Assembly: GCA_031446145.1 (NCBI GenBank)
Contig: CP132903.1
Span: forward strand, 558,001 to 622,000
DNA length: 64,000 bases
Direction: 5' to 3'
From: Arsenophonus sp031446145
Lineage (GTDB): Bacteria > Pseudomonadota > Gammaproteobacteria > Enterobacterales > Enterobacteriaceae
The stretch's first letter is position 1. Every line of letters starts with the position of its first letter. The position numbers and the translations under genes were made by a program. Positions 31,201-40,122 of this stretch are shown piece after piece. The notes under the pieces are model-generated. The model made no database searches and was not told where the DNA came from. It worked only from the letters and a program-made list of their open reading frames with translations.

Positions 31201-32513
31201 ACTTAGTGATTACTTCTCGTAATACAGAAGTTAGAGTGGTTGATGGATTTGGGAGGACAAAAGAGAGTTATAAAGTACCTTATGGTGCTCAACTTAATAA
31301 AGATAATAGTGATGTAGTAAATACTGGAGAAATAATTGCTAATTGGGATCCACATACCATGTCTGTCATTAGTGAAGTTTCTGGTATTATTCGTTTTTCT
31401 GATATGTCAGATGGACAATCTATTATACGTCAAACAGATGAGTTAACTGGTTTGTCATCTATTGTTGTTTTGGATACTGCTGAACGTCCTACTGGTAGTA
31501 AAGATTTACGTCCTGCACTCCGTATTGTTGACGAAAAAGGAAATGATGTATTAATCCCCGGCACTGATATGTCTGCACAATACTTCTTACCTGGTAAGGC
31601 CATCATTCAATTAGATGATGGTGCAATAATTAATATTGGTGATACACTAGCTCGCATTCCACAAGAATCTGGAGGAACTAAAGATATTACTGGTGGATTG
31701 CCACGCGTAGCAGATCTTTTTGAAGCACGGAGACCAAAAGAAGCTGCCATTTTAGCTGAAATTACAGGTATTATTTCTTTTGGTAAAGAAACTAAAGGTA
31801 AACGTCGCCTAGTAATTATGCCTTTGTCTGGTGGTGAAGCATATGAAGAAATGATTCCTAAATGGCGTCAACTTAATGTTTTTGAAGGTGAAAGAGTTGA
31901 GCGTGGTGATGTCATTTCTGATGGCCCAGAATCTCCACACGACATTTTGCGTTTGCGTGGTGCTCATTTTGTAGCACGTTATATTACTAATGAAGTGCAA
32001 GAAGTTTATCGTTTGCAAGGTGTAAAAATTAATGATAAACATATTGAGGTTATTGTTCGGCAAATGTTGCGTAAGGTAACCATAATTGATGTTGGTAACT
32101 CTGAATTTTTAGCGGGCGAGCAAGTTGAGTATGCACGTGTTAAAATAGCTAACAGAAAATTAAAAGAAGAAGGTAAAAAACTTGCAACCTTTAGTCGTGA
32201 CTTGTTAGGTATTACTAAAGCTTCTTTAGCAACAGAGTCTTTTATTTCTGCTGCGTCATTTCAAGAAACAACACGTGTTCTTACTGAAGCGGCGGTTGCT
32301 GGTAAGAAAGATGAACTTCGTGGTTTAAAGGAAAATGTTATTGTTGGTCGATTAATTCCTGCAGGTACAGGATATGCGTATCATCAAGATAGAAGAGGTC
32401 GTCTTCGTAAGATGATTAATCCGTCATCACATCATCAAGTAACTGCTGATGAAGCAACTGCTAATTTAGCTGAGCTGTTAAATGCTGGATTTTCTAATAA
32501 AGATATTCATTAA
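28290..32513 (+). CDS. rpoC: RNA polymerase beta' subunit
   Basis: This is the catalytic beta' subunit. Starting at the GTG at 28290 (VKDLLKFLKAQTK) gives 1407 residues, exactly as in E. coli, with ACAGGAG ahead. The frame is open upstream to 28236, but that stretch has no homology. The zinc-binding CLCGKY..LKHRGVICEKCGVEV, the catalytic NADFDGDQM, the bridge helix and trigger loop (GARGSAAQIRQLAGMRGLM...MRTFHIGGAAS) and the second zinc site (CDTDFGVCAKCYGRDLA) are intact. Confidence 0.98.
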   Translation: MKDLLKFLKAQTKIEEFDAIKITLASPDMIRSWSFGEVKKPETINYRTFKPERDGLFCARIFGPVKDYECLCGKYKRLKHRGVICEKCGVEVTQSKVRRERMGHIELASPTAHIWFLKSLPSRIGLLLDMPLRDIERVLYFESYVVIEGGMTSLESGEILSEEQYLDALEEFGDEFDAKMGAEAIQSLLKNLNLEKECDTLREEFNFTNSETKRKKLTKRIKLLEAFMQSDNKPEWMILNVLPVLPPDLRPLVPLDGGRFATSDLNDLYRRVINRNNRLKRLLDLSAPDIIVRNEKRMLQEAVDALLDNGRRGRAITGSNKRPLKSLSDMIKGKQGRFRQNLLGKRVDYSGRSVITVGPYLHLHQCGLPKRMALELFKPFIYGKLELRGLATTIKAAKKMVEREESVVWDILDEVIREHPVMLNRAPTLHRLGIQAFEPILIEGKAIQLHPLVCAAYNADFDGDQMAVHVPLTLEAQLEARALMMSTNNILSPASGEPIIVPSQDVVLGLYYMTRDCVNAKGEGMVLSGPKEAERVYRTGFASLNARVKVRITEKLRDNDNIKDVTQLIDTTIGRVILWMIVPQGLPYSLVNQPLGKKAISKMLNTCYRILGLKPTVIFADQIMYTGFAYATRSGASVGIDDMIIPDTKASIVAEAESEVAEIQQQFQSGLVTAGERYNKVIDIWAAANERVAKAMMENLSTETVMNRFGKNEKQVSFNNIFMMSDSGARGSAAQIRQLAGMRGLMAKPDGSIIETPITANFREGLNVLQYFISTHGARKGLADTALKTANSGYLTRRLVDVAQDLVVTEDDCNTHDGILMTPVIEGGDVKEPLRDRVLGRVTAEDILIPGKADILIPRNTLLSEQGCDELEANSIDSVKVRSVVSCDTDFGVCAKCYGRDLARGHIINKGEAVGVIAAQSIGEPGTQLTMRTFHIGGAASRDASESSIQVRNTGNIKLVNAKFVKNIAGNLVITSRNTEVRVVDGFGRTKESYKVPYGAQLNKDNSDVVNTGEIIANWDPHTMSVISEVSGIIRFSDMSDGQSIIRQTDELTGLSSIVVLDTAERPTGSKDLRPALRIVDEKGNDVLIPGTDMSAQYFLPGKAIIQLDDGAIINIGDTLARIPQESGGTKDITGGLPRVADLFEARRPKEAAILAEITGIISFGKETKGKRRLVIMPLSGGEAYEEMIPKWRQLNVFEGERVERGDVISDGPESPHDILRLRGAHFVARYITNEVQEVYRLQGVKINDKHIEVIVRQMLRKVTIIDVGNSEFLAGEQVEYARVKIANRKLKEEGKKLATFSRDLLGITKASLATESFISAASFQETTRVLTEAAVAGKKDELRGLKENVIVGRLIPAGTGYAYHQDRRGRLRKMINPSSHHQVTADEATANLAELLNAGFSNKDIH

Positions 32514-32719
32514 AAATTAGATTAGATATTTTGTTTTTTTAAAGCATCAATATTAAGAATTTTATTAGGTATATTTTTTAATGCTTTTTATTTATAAAAC
32601 ATTTTTATAAAAATGAAATTTATTTGATAATATTTTGTGTTGTTTATATTTTTATGTAATCATTAAAATTTAAATAAAATTTAATATAAAAGAATTATAG
32701 TTTTTATGGAGTCTATTTT

Positions 32720-33778
32720 TTGCGATTAAAGAATGATCGTTATATACGTGCATTATTAAAACAACCCGTTGATATGACTCCAATATGGATGATGCGTCAA
32801 GCCGGACGTTATTTGCCTGAATATCAAATAATTCGAAAAAAAGCTGGTGGATTTTTATCATTGTGCAAAAATCCCGAATTAGCTTGTGAAGTAACATTGC
32901 AACCTTTATCTCATTTTCCATTAGATGCCGCAATCCTTTTTTCAGATATTTTAACGCTTCCAGATGCGATGGGGTTAGGTCTCTACTTTTCAAAAAAAAA
33001 TGGTCCTTGTTTTAAACGTCCTGTTCGTTATTTTTCTGATGTTAATAAATTACCTATTCCTGATCCTGAACAGGAATTAAGTTATGTCATAAATGCTGTA
33101 CGTTCTATTCTTAAAGCACTGGATGGTCAAGTACCATTAATAGGCTTTTCTGGAAGTCCATGGACATTATCAACTTATATGGTAGAAGGAACAAGCAGCA
33201 AAAATTTTAGTTATATTAAAAAAATGATGTATATGGAACCAAAAATATTACATGTATTATTAGATAAATTAGCTAAAAGTATTATTCTTTATCTTAATGC
33301 TCAAATACAAGCAGGAGTTCAGTCAATTATAATTTTTGATACTTGGGGCGGGGTATTGACAAAATCTGCATACAATGAATTTTCATTATATTATATTCAA
33401 CAAATTATTGATAGTTTATATCGCGAATATAACGGATATAAAATACCAATTACTTTGTTTACCAAAGGTGGTGGACAATGGTTAGAATTAATGGCAATGA
33501 CAGGTTGTGATGCATTAAGTATTGATTGGATGACAAGTATAGATAATGCGCGTTTTCGTGTAGGTAATCAAGTAGCTTTACAGGGTAATATGGATCCTGC
33601 GGTATTATATGCTTCATCAGAGCGAATTGAGCGTGAAGTTGCAATGATTTTAAAACAATTTGGTCAAGGTAGTGGGCATGTTTTTAGTTTAGGACATGGG
33701 ATTAATCAGGATACAATATCTAAAAATATAAAAATTTTTGTTAATTTAGTTCATAAATTATCTAAAAAATATCACTGA
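32720..33778 (+). CDS. hemE: Uroporphyrinogen decarboxylase HemE
   Basis: HemE removes four acetate carboxyls from uroporphyrinogen III to make coproporphyrinogen III, the substrate of HemF encoded in this window. The product is 352 residues (E. coli 354). LKNDRYIRALLKQPVDMTPIWMMRQAGRYLPEY, FSDILTLPDAMGLGL, GFSGSPWTLSTYM.EG, FDTWGG, GCDALSIDW and QGNMDP..LY are conserved. Homology begins at a TTG codon (32720), with GGAG about nine bases upstream. No in-frame ATG fits, so TTG is the likely start. It follows rpoC, as in several relatives that lost the intervening thi genes. Confidence 0.96.
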   Translation: MRLKNDRYIRALLKQPVDMTPIWMMRQAGRYLPEYQIIRKKAGGFLSLCKNPELACEVTLQPLSHFPLDAAILFSDILTLPDAMGLGLYFSKKNGPCFKRPVRYFSDVNKLPIPDPEQELSYVINAVRSILKALDGQVPLIGFSGSPWTLSTYMVEGTSSKNFSYIKKMMYMEPKILHVLLDKLAKSIILYLNAQIQAGVQSIIIFDTWGGVLTKSAYNEFSLYYIQQIIDSLYREYNGYKIPITLFTKGGGQWLELMAMTGCDALSIDWMTSIDNARFRVGNQVALQGNMDPAVLYASSERIEREVAMILKQFGQGSGHVFSLGHGINQDTISKNIKIFVNLVHKLSKKYH

Positions 33779-34389
33779 TTAAATCAAGAAACTTTTAATA
33801 AAATAATAAAATTTTATGCAAATAATTTTTCTATATAAGATAAAATATTATTTCATATAATATTTTTGTATTTTATGAAAATATCGTTTTATGTTTAATT
33901 TTTAATTTTTGCTTTTAATATTTAAAAATATTTTTATTATCTTTTATAAAACTTGTTATTTACAGATCATTATCTTGATACTACAAATAACTAATTTAAA
34001 AGAAATTATAATTAATATTATTTTTAAAAAAATCTTTATATTTCATATCTTTGATGTGCAATTTTTTAATAAAAAAAATAAAATTTTAAAGATATATTTT
34101 TAAAAAAATAAAAATTAGAAATGAATATTTGATTTGTTATTATGTAATAAATTATTTTAAAAATCTATCAACAAAATTATTGCTATAAATTTTGTTTATA
34201 ATTTTATAAAAAAATTTTAAAAACATTTTAAAAAATATAAATAAAAATTGAGTTTTTTATATTGTAAATTCTTAATTTTTATCAAATTTATCTAAAAAAT
34301 ACATAAAATTATGATATATGTAGTTTAATAGTATGTAATAAAATAGTGAATCTTGTAAAAGATAATAAATATTTATTTTATTTTTAACT
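33779..34389. other. AT-rich spacer after hemE
   Basis: No gene recognised. E. coli has nfi and yjaG between hemE and hupA; neither is readable. One 64-codon open frame (33909-34103) is almost all I, F, K, N and L, and is judged to be chance. Confidence 0.6.
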
Positions 34390-34541
34390 GCTATATTATT
34401 TTATGAATAAATTATTAATTTGCATACCAATATTTTTTGCAATTTTTAATTTATAATTTATGATATACAATATATACATATCAATTTTTGTATTTTTTTG
34501 ATAAACTTGTGCTTTAATTTTTGATATAAAAAATAAAAAAT
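34390..34541 (+). pseudogene. hupA: Possible hupA (HU-alpha) 3' remnant
   Basis: One plus-strand frame reads IYNIYISIFV, then stops, then ALIFDIK. HU ends [22 protein letters not shown], so the I..A-N/Y-V/I-P/S-A/I-F-V and A-L-x-D-x-K positions line up. A short terminator-like hairpin follows at once. E. coli has hemE-nfi-yjaG-hupA in this orientation, which supports the guess. Each match alone is weak in AT-rich DNA. Confidence 0.4.
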
Positions 34542-34549
34542 AATATAAT

Positions 34550-34568
34550 AGCTTTATTAAGCTTTTTT
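34550..34568 (+). terminator. Small terminator-like hairpin
   Basis: AGCTT-TATT-AAGCT followed by six T. There is no intact gene directly upstream. It fits as the surviving terminator of the hupA fossil. Confidence 0.45.
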
Positions 34569-35071
34569 GTTTATTTGTTCTATTTTACTATTTATTAATA
34601 AAAATATGCATTTTTCAAAAAATATTTTTAGATATTATCTTTATGAAGATTGTTTTGTGTATTAAAATCATATATATCATGCGATGTTCGATTTAAATTA
34701 TGCTATACTTTTATAACTTTATTTTGAATTACAAAATAAAATTTAAACGATTGTTTTATTTGACCACAAGATAATAGTACATTAATATGATAAATATTTT
34801 TTTAATTTCTATTTTTTAGAATTTCTGAAAAAATTTTTATCATTTCTATTTTAAAGTCATTTGATTTAAGATAAAAAAGAAATTATTAACAAATAATTTT
34901 AATGAAGAAATAATTAGTTTAATAAAAATAAAATTATTCAAAGTGTTCATATAATTTTTAAAATAATATTTTTTAATGCATTTAAGGTCATAAAAAACTA
35001 ATTTCTATATTTTTTTATTTATAACAAATATTGTGCATGAAATTATTTTTCTTTTTTTAAAAGAATTTAAT
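34569..35071. other. AT-rich spacer before tRNA-Glu
   Basis: About 500 bases of very AT-rich DNA. No gene or remnant recognised; it must contain the promoter of the tRNA. Confidence 0.6.
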
Positions 35072-35147
35072 GTCCCCTTCGTCTAGAGGCCCAGGACCTC
35101 GCCCTTTCACGGCGGTAACAGGGGTTCGAATCCCCTAGGGGACGCCA
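35072..35147 (+). tRNA. tRNA-Glu (anticodon TTC)
   Basis: This 76-base tRNA folds as a cloverleaf: acceptor GTCCCCT/AGGGGAC plus discriminator G and encoded CCA, D arm with TCTAGAGGCCCAGGA, anticodon loop CTTTCAC with TTC at 35106-35108, and T arm AGGGGTTCGAATCCCCT. It is nearly identical to the E. coli tRNA-Glu, including GC-rich stems that stand out from the flanks. The first anticodon-stem pair is T-G. It stands alone here, whereas in E. coli it lies in rRNA spacers. Its U34 is a target of the TusBCD pathway. Confidence 0.97.
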
Positions 35148-35813
35148 TAAACTTAGAAAATAACATTTTTATATTTTTTATTAATTTTAAAAAATCTTTC
35201 TTTTAAAAAAGAAGCAAATAAAGTAGTTTTTATAAAAACTCTAATGTTATTTATTGTTATATTCATGAATGTTAATCAATAATTTTAATAATAAGATAAA
35301 ATAATAAATATTTTTTAATAAAAAAAATTTTGTTTTGATTTTATAATGTAAACAAATAACTTGAATACACGTTAATTTGAATACACGTTAATTTGAATAC
35401 ACGTTAATTTTTTATTTATGTTTTTTATTTTTTTGTGATTTTAAAATAATTTGTATAAATTTTAAAATTAATATAATTTTTATTTTTAATAATATTTGAA
35501 ATTATATCCTATTAAATTTTATTATATTTATCTATTTATATAAAAGTTTTATTTTTCGTATTTTTAAGGTGAAAAAATATGTTTTTTAACGTGATTTTTT
35601 ATAAAAATTTATAGCTATTCTATATTTTTTTACTTAAAAAGTTTGATCTTTTGTGTTCATTTTTATTTTACAAAAAAGAATAGTATAATATATCTAGTTT
35701 GTATAAAATGTTATTGTTTTCTATTTTATAAAAATAGAAGATTATTTTTGTTATATTTGATTATATAATATAATTTTATTATAATTGTACAAGTGTATAT
35801 GTCGAAAATCTAA
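35148..35813. other. AT-rich spacer between tRNA-Glu and rpmG
   Basis: No gene. It holds a triple 16-bp tandem repeat (35361-35408) and a small hairpin TTCTATTTT-ATA-AAAATAGAA (35719-35739). E. coli has mutM downstream of rpmG; no trace of its start or zinc finger was seen. Confidence 0.6.
35361..35408. repeat. 16-bp tandem repeat, three perfect copies
   Basis: The unit TTGAATACACGTTAAT is repeated three times without a mismatch at 35361, 35377 and 35393. It is more complex in sequence than the surrounding DNA. Non-coding. Confidence 0.95.
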
Positions 35814-35981
35814 TTATTTAATTTTCGATTCTGTATAAAGTACATGTTTACGTGCAATAGGATCAAATTTTTTTATTTTTAATTTTTCTGGCATGTTACG
35901 TTTGTTTTTTGTTGTAGTATAAAAATGACCTGTACCTTCAGGAGAAACTAATTTTATTTTATTTCGAATGCTTTTTGCCAT
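35814..35981 (-). CDS. rpmG: 50S ribosomal protein L33
   Basis: L33 is a small protein of the large subunit near the E site. The minus-strand frame from ATG at 35981 encodes 55 residues: MAKSIRNKIKLVSPEGTGHF, then YTTTKNKRNMPEKL, IKKFDPIARKHVLY and TESKIK. That is exactly the E. coli length, with close identity. It lacks the CxxC zinc pairs, as does the E. coli form. It follows rpmB by 19 bases, the usual rpmBG pair. Confidence 0.96.
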   Translation of the reverse strand: MAKSIRNKIKLVSPEGTGHFYTTTKNKRNMPEKLKIKKFDPIARKHVLYTESKIK

Positions 35982-36000
35982 TTTTGAAAGGATTCCCGCT

Positions 36001-36243
36001 TTAATAATCTTTAGTATGTATGATATTATTATATTGCTTCAATGAGTTTTCTATTCCCTTTTTGTCAATGATACGCATTCCTTTTGCGGATACACGGAGT
36101 TTTATAAAACGTTTTTCTGATTCTAACCAGAATCGATGAAAATGCAGATTTGGTAAAAAACGACGTTTAGTTGCATTCATTGCATGTGATCGATTGTTGC
36201 CGCTCATTGGACGTTTTCCAGTTACTTGACAAATTCGTGACAT
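36001..36243 (-). CDS. rpmB: 50S ribosomal protein L28
   Basis: L28 is a structural protein of the large subunit. The product is 80 residues (E. coli 78), with MSRICQVTGKRPMSGNNRSHAMNATKRRFLPNLHFHRFW and RFIKLRVSAKGMRIIDKKGI. The last few residues (NIIHTKDY) extend slightly beyond E. coli. It is the first gene of rpmB-rpmG. Confidence 0.96.
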   Translation of the reverse strand: MSRICQVTGKRPMSGNNRSHAMNATKRRFLPNLHFHRFWLESEKRFIKLRVSAKGMRIIDKKGIENSLKQYNNIIHTKDY

Positions 36244-37004
36244 TTTTATTACTGCTCCAGATAACTTATTTTTTAAAATTTGTAATTTGTTATTTTTTGA
36301 TTATATATAAAAAAATACTTCATTCAATTAATTTATCTTTAAATTGATTTTTTATTTTCAGATAAAAAAGATATTATACATATTTTGATATTTTGCTCAA
36401 GTTTTCAATCAAAAAAAATACATTATTTGCGTCATAATTTTTTAATGATTATGTTTTTTAAAAAAAAGATTAACCAAAATCATATCTTTAAAAAAATATT
36501 ATACTGAAATTTAAATTTTTAGCTTTATGAAAAAAATAAACTTTATCATTTAAAAATATTATTTTTTTAGAAATTTCTTTGTTTGTTTGAAAATAAATTA
36601 ATTAAAATTAAATATTGACTACTTAACACTTTTGTTTTTTTAAATAAAATTTAACAAGTATTTTAATATTTAAAAATTTTATAAAAAAATATTATTTAAA
36701 TTCTAATTTTTTTTAAACATAAATAATTATAATAATTTCTGCAAAAATATGCTGTATGTTTTTTGAAGTATAAAATTGAAATTACTAAAAATGATTCATA
36801 GTTGATTAAAAAAGTTTGTCAAAATGTAACAAATTAATTTTTGATTTATAAATTTATTTTTTTATATTATTAATATAGCATATAAATATAAAATAATATT
36901 TTATTGTTGTTATTATTTTTATAACATATAACTTGATAGTAGAAGTAAATAAGAATTTATGGGATATTCAGTAATCGTACTATCTGCTTTGGATATCTAA
37001 TAAT
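36244..37004. other. Divergent spacer between rpmB and coaBC
   Basis: 760 bases in the place of E. coli radC, which cannot be read. It must contain promoters for rpmBG (minus) and coaBC (plus). I found no clear boxes. Confidence 0.55.
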
Positions 37005-38219
37005 ATGGAAGGACTTCTCAATAAACATATCATCATTGGTATTAGTGGTAGTATAGCAGCTTACAAAACACCAGAATTAATTCGTTTTTTACGTAGATAT
37101 GGGGCTAAAGTAAGAGTCATAATGACTCATTCTGCTAAATTTTTTATTACATCATTAACATTACAAAGTATTTCTGATTATCCAGTAGTTGATGATTTTT
37201 TAAACCCTAGTATGAATGCTACAATCAATCATATCGAATTAGCAAAATGGGCAGATTTAATTATATTAGTTCCTGCAACTGCAGATTTAGTGGCTCGGTT
37301 ATCTATTGGTATGGCTAATGATTTATTAACAACAATTTGTCTAGCTTCAAAGGCTAAAATCGCTGTAGTACCAGCGATGAATAAAAATATGTATCAAGCT
37401 AAAATTACTCAACAGAATATAAGAATACTTAAAGATCGTAATATTTTAGTTTGGGGTCCTGATGAAGGTCAGCAGGCTTGCGGTGACATTGGACCTGGTA
37501 GAATGTTAGATCCCCTGATAATAGGTAAGTTAGCAAAATATACTTTGCAATATCAAAAAAATATTTCAAAATTGCATTTTGCTATTACAGCAGGCCCTAC
37601 ACAAGAAAAAATAGATCCAGTGCGTTTTATAACCAATTATAGTTCTGGAAAAATGGGTTTTGCAATAGCTCAAGCAGCTGCAGAAAGGGGTGCTCAAGTC
37701 ACATTAATTACTGGACCAGTTCATTTATCAACACCTAAAGGTGTTGAACGAATTAATGTTGTAAGTGCATTAGATATGTATCGTCAAGTACATAATATAA
37801 TTCATCAAAAAGAAATATTTATTGGTTGTGCTGCAGTTAGTGATTATCGCCCAAAAACATTTAAAAAAGAAAAAATTAAACAACAGGAAAATGAAATCAG
37901 TGTTACTTTTGTAAAAAATCCTGACATTGTAGCCAGTGTTGGTAAATTGCTAAAACATCGTCCTTATGTTGTTGGTTTTGCAGCAGAAACAGAAAATATA
38001 AAAGAATACGCACGTAATAAACGTATAGAAAAAAAGTTAGATCTTATTTGTGCAAATGATATTTCATCATCTTCGCATGGTTTTAATTCAGATAATAATG
38101 CTTTGTATTTGTTTTGGGAAAATAAAGAAATGTATTTGCCATATAGTCATAAATTAGAGCTTGGTCATCGTTTACTTAGTGAGATACTTAAACATTATGA
38201 AAAAAAAAATAAACATTAA
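37005..38219 (+). CDS. coaBC: Bifunctional CoaBC (phosphopantothenoylcysteine synthetase/decarboxylase)
   Basis: CoaBC converts 4'-phosphopantothenate and cysteine (with CTP) into 4'-phosphopantetheine via a flavin-dependent decarboxylation, on the route to coenzyme A. The product is 404 residues (E. coli 406). The CoaC half has GISGSIAAYKTPEL, the active-site NHIELAKWADLI, PAMNKNMY and the Cys loop QACGDIGPGRML. The CoaB half has TAGPTQEKIDPVRFITN.SSGKMGFAIA, VKNPDIVA..GK and VVGFAAET. No strong ribosome-binding site is seen. It overlaps dut by 23 bases. Confidence 0.96.
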   Translation: MEGLLNKHIIIGISGSIAAYKTPELIRFLRRYGAKVRVIMTHSAKFFITSLTLQSISDYPVVDDFLNPSMNATINHIELAKWADLIILVPATADLVARLSIGMANDLLTTICLASKAKIAVVPAMNKNMYQAKITQQNIRILKDRNILVWGPDEGQQACGDIGPGRMLDPLIIGKLAKYTLQYQKNISKLHFAITAGPTQEKIDPVRFITNYSSGKMGFAIAQAAAERGAQVTLITGPVHLSTPKGVERINVVSALDMYRQVHNIIHQKEIFIGCAAVSDYRPKTFKKEKIKQQENEISVTFVKNPDIVASVGKLLKHRPYVVGFAAETENIKEYARNKRIEKKLDLICANDISSSSHGFNSDNNALYLFWENKEMYLPYSHKLELGHRLLSEILKHYEKKNKH

Positions 38220-38655
38220 AGTTCTTGATATTCGTGCAGGAGATGTATTTCCTTTACCTGCTTATGCAACAGAAGGTTCTGCTGGATTAGATTTACGAGC
38301 TTGTACAGACAAAGTTTTTTATCTTAAACCAGGCAACACTGAGTTATTACCTACTGGATTAGCAGTACACATTGCAGATAAAGGATTAACTGCAATCATT
38401 CTTCCTCGTTCAGGTTTAGGTCATAAACATGGTATTGTATTAGGTAATTTGGTTGGTTTAATAGATTCTGATTATCAAGGTGAATTAATGATTTCAGTGT
38501 GGAATCGTAGTAATGAAACATTTATAATTAAACCTGGTGAACGTGTGGCACAAATGGTTTTTGTGCCAATTGTTCAAGTAGAATTTGTAATTGTGAAGGA
38601 TTTTAAAAAAACAAAACGCAATATTCATGGTTTTGGTCATTCAGGTTATCAATAG
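38197..38655 (+). CDS. dut: dUTP diphosphatase Dut
   Basis: Dut cleaves dUTP to dUMP, keeping uracil out of DNA and feeding thymidylate synthesis. Starting at the ATG at 38197 (MKKKINIKVLD) gives 152 residues, like E. coli; an upstream ATG at 38161 lies inside coaBC and adds 12 non-homologous residues. All five trimeric dUTPase motifs are seen: AGLDLRA, PRSGLGHKHG, GLIDSDYQGEL, RVAQMVF and the C-terminal GFGHSG. Coupled to coaBC, as in E. coli. Confidence 0.97.
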   Translation: MKKKINIKVLDIRAGDVFPLPAYATEGSAGLDLRACTDKVFYLKPGNTELLPTGLAVHIADKGLTAIILPRSGLGHKHGIVLGNLVGLIDSDYQGELMISVWNRSNETFIIKPGERVAQMVFVPIVQVEFVIVKDFKKTKRNIHGFGHSGYQ

Positions 38656-39258
38656 TTTTTCTATTTTTAAAATATAAATAATTTATATTTTTGTTTATAA
38701 AATATAAAAGTGTGTTTTTCTTATTTTAAAAAAATACAATGATAGAGAGTAATAGTAGTAATTTTTTAATCAGTTATTTTAATATTTATTAAAGATATCA
38801 AAATAGTCATTATTTTAAAGTGTAATTATATAATTTATTTAAAGATTAACTAATATCATGTGATAAAATCTATTTTTTGTTGCAAAGTAAAGAATATATA
38901 AGAATTATAAAATATAATGCAGGTTTATTAAATTTTATAAAATAATTAAAATTTTTAGATAATTACAATTATTATGAGATATAAAATAATATTGATATTA
39001 GATTTTCAAAATCTTGTGTTTTGTTTTTTTGATTTTAAAAATTTAGATAAATAAATTTAGATAATATATATGACAAATAGAATTAATAAAATCAATTATA
39101 TATAAATATTAGAAAAAATAATGTGTTTATTCATATTATTAAATATTTCTTAAATAAGATATTCTTAAGATGCTAATGTTTCACTTAACTTTTTATAAAG
39201 TTAGTTAAAATAAATAAGAATGAAAAGTACAAAAATATCAAAAAAAATTAGTTAGTAT
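38656..39258. other. AT-rich spacer at the slmA-pyrE position
   Basis: E. coli has slmA and pyrE between dut and rph. Here 600 bases remain and neither is readable. A short hairpin TAACTTT-TTAT-AAAGTTA lies near 39187-39207 and could end rph transcription. Confidence 0.55.
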
Positions 39259-39978
39259 TTAGTTTGTTTTTATTGCTTTTTTTTGTGCTTTAAAAATACT
39301 TTGTATACCATTTTTTGCTAAGGCAAGCAATAATAGTAGTTCATCATGACTAAATGGTTTGCCTTCAGCAGTACCTTGCACTTCAATCATTTTTCCGTTA
39401 TCCATCATAACAATATTCATATCTGTATCTGCTACACAATCTTCACTATATTCTAGGTCACACATCGCTTGACCATTTACAATACCAACAGAAACTGCAG
39501 CAACCATGAATTTAAGAGGATTGTGTTTTATTTTTTTTTCTGTTAACATTTTATTTAATGCATCATATAAAGCAATATAAGCGCCAGAAATTGCAGCAGT
39601 ACGGGTACCGCCGTCAGCTTGAATTACATCACAATCTAATATAATAGTATATTCAAATAATTGATTTAAATCTACCGAAGCGCGTAGAGCACGTGCAATC
39701 AAACGTTGTATTTCCATAGTACGGCCAGTTTGTTTGCCTTTTGTAGCTTCGCGTATATTACGATAATGTGTTGCGCGTGGTAACATGCCGTATTCTGCTG
39801 TTATCCAACCCTGTGATTGTCCTTTTAAAAATCTGGGAACACCTTCTGTAATTGTTGCATTGCATAATACTTTGGTATTACCAAATTCAATAAAAACAGA
39901 ACCTTCAGCATGTTTGCTATATTCTCGTGTTATTGTAATAGGACGCACTTGTTCAGGTTTTCGATTTTTTGTACGCAT
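39259..39978 (-). CDS. rph: Ribonuclease PH
   Basis: RNase PH is a phosphorolytic 3' exonuclease that trims tRNA precursors. The product is 239 residues, the length of a functional enzyme (the common K-12 laboratory allele is frameshifted; this one is not). RTKNRKPEQVRPI, GSVFIEFGNTKVLCNAT, GWITAEYGMLPRAT.RN.REA, GRTMEIQRLIARALRA, LDCDVIQADGGTRTAAISGA and the metal-site DLEYSEDC.ADTDMN are intact. Divergent from yicC, as in E. coli. Confidence 0.97.
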   Translation of the reverse strand: MRTKNRKPEQVRPITITREYSKHAEGSVFIEFGNTKVLCNATITEGVPRFLKGQSQGWITAEYGMLPRATHYRNIREATKGKQTGRTMEIQRLIARALRASVDLNQLFEYTIILDCDVIQADGGTRTAAISGAYIALYDALNKMLTEKKIKHNPLKFMVAAVSVGIVNGQAMCDLEYSEDCVADTDMNIVMMDNGKMIEVQGTAEGKPFSHDELLLLLALAKNGIQSIFKAQKKAIKTN

Positions 39979-40122
39979 TGTATTTCTCTCTATGCTAAAA
40001 ATAATATTATCAATAATATATGTGTAGTTATTATACGTTCTTAAAGATTGAATGCCTATGTTATGCTGTTATTTAAAGTTTATTTTTTAATAATGTCATA
40101 ATTATTTTTAAGGAAAATGTAT

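Noticed and set aside
33909..34103. 64-codon open frame after hemE
   Set aside because: Composition is almost only I, F, K, N and L, with no ribosome-binding site and no family resemblance. Such frames are expected in AT-rich spacer.
34676..34760. Possible tRNA (GTTCGATTTAAAT motif)
   Set aside because: No acceptor, D or anticodon stems can be formed around it.
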